NCBI GenBank assembly: GCA_016716765.1
Contig: JADJVA010000025.1
Location: 1 to 64,000 of the forward strand
Direction of reading: 5' to 3'
DNA from: Bdellovibrionales bacterium
Lineage (GTDB): Bacteria > Bdellovibrionota > Bdellovibrionia > Bdellovibrionales > UBA1609
DNA length: 64,000 bases
The translations under genes were made by a program, and so were the position numbers. The notes below the pieces were generated by a model, which was not told the origin of the DNA, did no database searches, and worked only from the letters and a program-made list of their open reading frames with translations. Positions 60,772 to 64,000 of this stretch are shown here, piece by piece. The stretch's first letter is position 1. Every line of letters starts with the position of its first letter.

Positions 60772-62081
60772 GTGAACTCCCTTTTTATCTGAACCGATCT
60801 TACCCGACTCACCTCGGCCTCAATCACACCGTCAGCAACCTGAATCTCCACCCGACTCCCAACAACCACGCCCTGAATTTTTTTGATAATATGGTTATCA
60901 CGACCTCTCAGGATAGCATAGCCGCGTTCGACCACTCTCAGTGGGCTCAATGAATCGAGAAGCGTAGAAAGGTGTTCCCATTGAGACCTTGATCTTTCCA
61001 ACCTGAGAAGCATTGCGTATCCGAGTCTCTCTGTCAGCTCATCACAGCGAAGAATCAAATCTCTCAACTTTCTCCGCGGATCTGTTAAACGCCCTGAGAC
61101 ACTCTCGATCTTGTGGCGAAAAAATTGAAACCGCCTCTCCAAAGCAAGATAAAGACGGCGACTGCAAATATGTAGCGCGGTAATTAAATCATCCGTATTT
61201 TTAACAACAAGTTCTGCCGCGGCCGATGGAGTTGGAGCCCTCAAATCAGCCACAAAATCAGCAATCGTAAAATCTATCTCGTGACCTACAGCTGAAATAA
61301 TGGGCCTTTTCGATGAAGCTATGGCTCTCGCCACCTGTTCCTCATTAAACCCCCAAAGGTCCTCTATCGAACCTCCTCCACGCCCAATAATAATCACATC
61401 CACATCGGACAGACGATTTGCATTTTCAATCCCCTTGACAATACTTTCGGGGGCCTGCCCCCCTTGAACAATCGCAGGAATAACAGTGATACGTAGTCCC
61501 CGACTTCGCCTTCGCAAAACATTGAGCATGTCTCGAATAGCCGCCCCGCTCGGAGCTGTCACTAGCGCCACATGTTCAGGAAAGGTCGGCAAGCTTCGCT
61601 TTCGAGCCACATCAAACAAACCTTCCTTTTGCAATTTAATTTTCAACTGTTCAAAGGCTATCTGCAAAGAGCCCGCTCCCAAAGGCTCCATCGTCTCACA
61701 TAAAATCTGATAGTTGCCTCGCTGCTCGTAAACGCTGACCTTGCCACGAACCAAAACTTCAATTCCATCCTTTGGTTTAAACTTCAAATGCCGGTTAAAA
61801 CCCTTGAACATAACCGCAGAGATTTGGGCCTTTTTATCTTTTAAACTAAAATAGTAATGACCCGAAGGATGCGCCTTGAAATTTGAAATCTCTCCCTGTA
61901 TCCACAGAAACTCAAACTGACCTTCTAACAATTGGCGAATAACCTGATTCAATTGGCTAACTGCGTAGACCTGAGGTCCTTTCTGCTCGACAACCTGCGC
62001 ACCGACAGCGTCAATTTCAGCTTCCATTTTTTGAGGGGCCTTCTCTTCGACGTTTTTTAAATCTAGAGTCATCTGTTTCAT
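60768..62081 (-). CDS. xseA: Exodeoxyribonuclease VII large subunit XseA
   Basis: Large catalytic subunit of exonuclease VII (437 residues). The N-terminal OB fold starts with VYAVSQLNQVIRQLLEGQFE and WIQGEISNFKAHPSGHYYFS. The catalytic domain has ALVTAPSGAAIRDMLNVLRR, IIIGRGGGSIEDLWGFNEEQ and ISAVGHEIDFTIADFVADLR, all typical. A long coiled-coil region follows and the C-terminal part ends in LRGRDNHIIKK. The N-terminus has about 35 extra residues before the OB fold. It is first in the xseA-xseB-ispA operon. Confidence 0.95.
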   Translation of the reverse strand: MKQMTLDLKNVEEKAPQKMEAEIDAVGAQVVEQKGPQVYAVSQLNQVIRQLLEGQFEFLWIQGEISNFKAHPSGHYYFSLKDKKAQISAVMFKGFNRHLKFKPKDGIEVLVRGKVSVYEQRGNYQILCETMEPLGAGSLQIAFEQLKIKLQKEGLFDVARKRSLPTFPEHVALVTAPSGAAIRDMLNVLRRRSRGLRITVIPAIVQGGQAPESIVKGIENANRLSDVDVIIIGRGGGSIEDLWGFNEEQVARAIASSKRPIISAVGHEIDFTIADFVADLRAPTPSAAAELVVKNTDDLITALHICSRRLYLALERRFQFFRHKIESVSGRLTDPRRKLRDLILRCDELTERLGYAMLLRLERSRSQWEHLSTLLDSLSPLRVVERGYAILRGRDNHIIKKIQGVVVGSRVEIQVADGVIEAEVSRVRSVQIKREFT

Positions 62082-62176
62082 CGCGATCGAACTTACTGAG
62101 ATGAACCAGGGGTGTCAACTGAGGAGCACTCTGCGACCAGCCTCGCTTCTCCTTGCCCCCCTCGCTTACTCCTGAC

Positions 62177-62422
62177 TTAGGAAAACCAGAGGCCCTGAAG
62201 GGACCAAAAAAAACCCAGAATCAAAGATATAAGAGCCAAAACCCTATGGCTCTTCATTTGTTCAATCACGGAGTGAGGCATTCGCTTCTCGGCCAGGTTT
62301 ACGAGGTGTTTCTGGTGCAATACGATTGTCAAGAGAGCACCGTAAAAAAATAAAATAAAGGGAAAAATGGCATCCAATTGACTAGGGATCATTCTATTTG
62401 ATCGGAAAGGCCCTTCTGTCAT
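62177..62422 (-). CDS. Small two-helix membrane protein (81 aa)
   Basis: A short protein with two hydrophobic segments, IFPFILFFYGALLTIVLHQK and LALISLILGFFWSLQGLWFS, separated by a basic loop (KHLVNLAEKRMPHSVIEQMK). It lies just upstream of xseA on the same strand, about 95 bases away. Either the ATG at 62422 or the one at 62392 (MIPSQLDAIFP) may be the start; neither has a strong ribosome binding site. It has no recognised family and may be a small inner-membrane protein. Confidence 0.4.
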   Translation of the reverse strand: MTEGPFRSNRMIPSQLDAIFPFILFFYGALLTIVLHQKHLVNLAEKRMPHSVIEQMKSHRVLALISLILGFFWSLQGLWFS

Positions 62423-62855
62423 GTAACGAGACTTACGTAGAAGAGGAGCTCATTTCTTCCTCTAACAGATAGAATCATATCTGAGGCATTTCCTCATGTC
62501 CCCATTGTGATTGCGAGCTTTATTTGATATTATTTGAAGTGTTCTGTGGGCTCATGACAAAGTAAACCCTACAAGCATATTTTTGGGGACTGTCCCTGGC
62601 AATGGTGAGCAAGCTCATCGCGTAATGAGAAGCCTAAAGTTGCTATTATGGTCACCCACCTTAGCGAACCCGGGTTTACGGATCATCGAGTACCACAGAA
62701 TTTTTTTGTCTTTGGTCTAGCCTTATTCACTCTCATTTTGGTTCTCCTTTCTTTCTCAGGTAGACTGTGAGTTGCGGGTTTTTGAGTACAAATAGCCTTG
62801 AATTATGATGTTGGCACCCAACTTGCTCAAATTATACCCACTGAGGGAGATCAAA
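62423..62855. other. Gene-free stretch before the secreted coiled-coil gene
   Basis: I find no coding region. There is a perfect 11-base palindrome GGGACTGTCCC at 62587-62597, similar in style to the palindrome at 431-442. The AT-rich part at about 62510-62560 and the stretch before 62856 probably contain the promoter of the gene at 62856, which has a clear ribosome binding site. Confidence 0.35.
62587..62597. repeat. Perfect 11-bp inverted repeat
   Basis: GGGAC-T-GTCCC in a gene-free stretch, with an extra G at the left edge. It may be a REP-like element or an operator; too short to decide. Confidence 0.25.
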
Positions 62856-64000
62856 ATGATCGCATTCAAACTGCCTAAAGTTCTGACACTTGGATGTTGT
62901 ATTGCTGTTAATCTGGTTTTGTTGTCAGCTCAGGGCGCTTCGCAGACAACCAGTCCACCTGTTATTTATCAGAATCAGAACGACCCTTGTTCAAGCTCTG
63001 AAAGTAGGAGCTCCCTTGCAGAAGATAAGTGTCTGAAATTTACCGAGGCGAATGAAAAGGCGAAGTGCAAGAACGAATACCTGTCAAAAATGGCCGATAA
63101 ATGCGAGAAAAAGATTATGGGCGATCAATCTGAACTCCAGGATTGCAATAAAGCCTACGAAAAATTCACTGAAAATGACGGCAAGTTGGCTGCAGCTTGT
63201 GGAGCTGCTGGGATCGATGGCGACTGTTTCGCTCACGTGGACAAGTGCCTCAAGTGCCAAGGGACAGAGTCGACAGATCCTGTTTGCGCGAGTCTCGATA
63301 CAGAGGAAATTGATTCGACGGATCCTGACAAAAAGCCAGCTTCGATCTCGGATTTTATGGGGATGGGCCAGGGTTCTTCTGCGTCAACGGGCAAATACAC
63401 ACCTGATCCCAAGAAGGCGGCCCTCAGATACAAGAATTGTCCTGCCATGGCCGGTGTTGATCTCAAAGAGTGGATGGAAAAAGTAAAAGACGCTCAGAGG
63501 GAAGTGACAGATTCAAAAAAAGAAGTTGTCGACTTGACGGAAAAGAACAGTGAAATTGAGGCACAGCTTCGAGACACCAAACTTGAAAAAGACAAAGCCA
63601 TGACTGAAACAGTGGATGCGGCCGAAGATGTGAAACAAAAAATGAACGACCAAATGAGGGACGAAAAAAATGAAGCACGAAAAACAATTTCCCAGCTTCT
63701 CGAGCAATCGTCTGCAATAGAGAACCAAATCATTGCTGCCGAGAAATCATACGATGACGCGTACAGTTCCTACCTCAATGCCTTAGCCGCCCTCGATCAA
63801 CAGTGTCATGCGGCCGCTTTGCAAAAGCTTGCCGCCTTGCAGACAGCTATGCAGGCTAAAATCGACAAGAGTACTTATTCGACAGGATCCTTTAACAGTT
63901 TACTTAACGAAGTCGGTGTATCGAGCAGAAAGAAATCTCAATCCATGGTGAACAGAGATTTTCAGCGTTGCAAAGCAGACCCTGCCTACACTTCGACTGC
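62856..64000 (+). CDS. Secreted Cys-rich coiled-coil protein, partial at window end
   Basis: The frame starts at ATG 62856 with an ideal GAGGGAG box and runs without a stop to the end of the window, giving at least 381 codons. Residues 1-29 are a signal peptide (MIAFKLPKVLTLGCCIAVNL, cut near AQGAS). The next part is Cys-rich (NDPCSSSE, DKCLKF, AKCKNEY, DKCEKK, QDCNKAYEKF, FAHVDKCLKCQG), pointing to disulfides. From about residue 205 a long coiled coil follows (WMEKVKDAQREVTDSKKEVV, then IEAQLRDTKLEKDKAM). The remainder lies beyond the window. Related in style to the Cys-rich secreted proteins at the left end; no family known. Confidence 0.75.
   Translation, partial: MIAFKLPKVLTLGCCIAVNLVLLSAQGASQTTSPPVIYQNQNDPCSSSESRSSLAEDKCLKFTEANEKAKCKNEYLSKMADKCEKKIMGDQSELQDCNKAYEKFTENDGKLAAACGAAGIDGDCFAHVDKCLKCQGTESTDPVCASLDTEEIDSTDPDKKPASISDFMGMGQGSSASTGKYTPDPKKAALRYKNCPAMAGVDLKEWMEKVKDAQREVTDSKKEVVDLTEKNSEIEAQLRDTKLEKDKAMTETVDAAEDVKQKMNDQMRDEKNEARKTISQLLEQSSAIENQIIAAEKSYDDAYSSYLNALAALDQQCHAAALQKLAALQTAMQAKIDKSTYSTGSFNSLLNEVGVSSRKKSQSMVNRDFQRCKADPAYTST

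Noticed and set aside
1..64000. CRISPR arrays, insertion sequences, prophage genes
   Set aside because: No regular spacer-repeat array, transposase or phage structural gene was seen on either strand.

Overview
This 64 kb window comes from a Gram-negative bacterium of roughly 45-48% GC. Lipoproteins of the outer-membrane type (BamE-like, LolB-like, LpoB), a mreB locus, a PhaR-type regulator, many Cys-rich secreted proteins without obvious relatives, and an xseA-xseB-ispA/tlyA neighbourhood fit the deltaproteobacterial grade, most likely Bdellovibrionota. That placement is inference. No insertion sequence, prophage or CRISPR array was seen, and only one intact RNA gene (tRNA-Asn) is present.

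Layout. 1-8.7 kb: accessory-looking DNA with a decayed stretch (1.1-2.66 kb), broken genes for secreted Cys-rich or coiled-coil proteins, an ELM1-like protein with a signal peptide, and a Nudix hydrolase. 8.8-16.4 kb: a DUF2339 membrane protein, an MFS/PlsC lysophospholipid protein, tRNA-Asn, PurN and a FAH-family enzyme. 16.4-23.5 kb: a cytochrome c lipoprotein, a BamE-like lipoprotein with a structured leader, and a protein-export string (lepB, two unknowns, secA, trmL). 23.6-26.1 kb: PII and type I glutamine synthetase, a terminator, and a GcvH-like protein that lacks the lipoyl lysine. 26-31 kb: prkA-yeaH-spoVR stress operon. 31-38 kb: TPR and LolB-like lipoproteins, PhaR, a COG3014-LpoB pair and a RadC-like protein. 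38-47 kb: a giant LamG lipoprotein, a sensor kinase, and a sigma/anti-sigma pair directly behind mreB. 47-55.7 kb: glpD, a HAD phosphatase, a Tat-type secreted protein, a methyltransferase/GNAT group, pepP, an inactive patatin-like lipoprotein and tlyA. 55.8-64 kb: two large secreted unknowns, ispA-xseB-xseA, and the start of a secreted coiled-coil protein that runs off the window.

The most striking global property is that about ten genes are split by single frame slips, most of them assignable to homopolymer runs, including housekeeping genes (ispA, prkA). Uncorrected sequencing indels explain this best, although DUF2339 is broken by an in-frame amber codon instead. Split genes are listed as their separate open pieces, and each entry says how the pieces join.

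The biological points most worth a second look are a LamG domain nested inside another LamG domain, a patatin fold without its catalytic serine, a lipoyl-less GcvH, a sigma factor joined to mreB, an exported ELM1-like protein, and two structured mRNA leaders (upstream of phaR and of the BamE-like gene).
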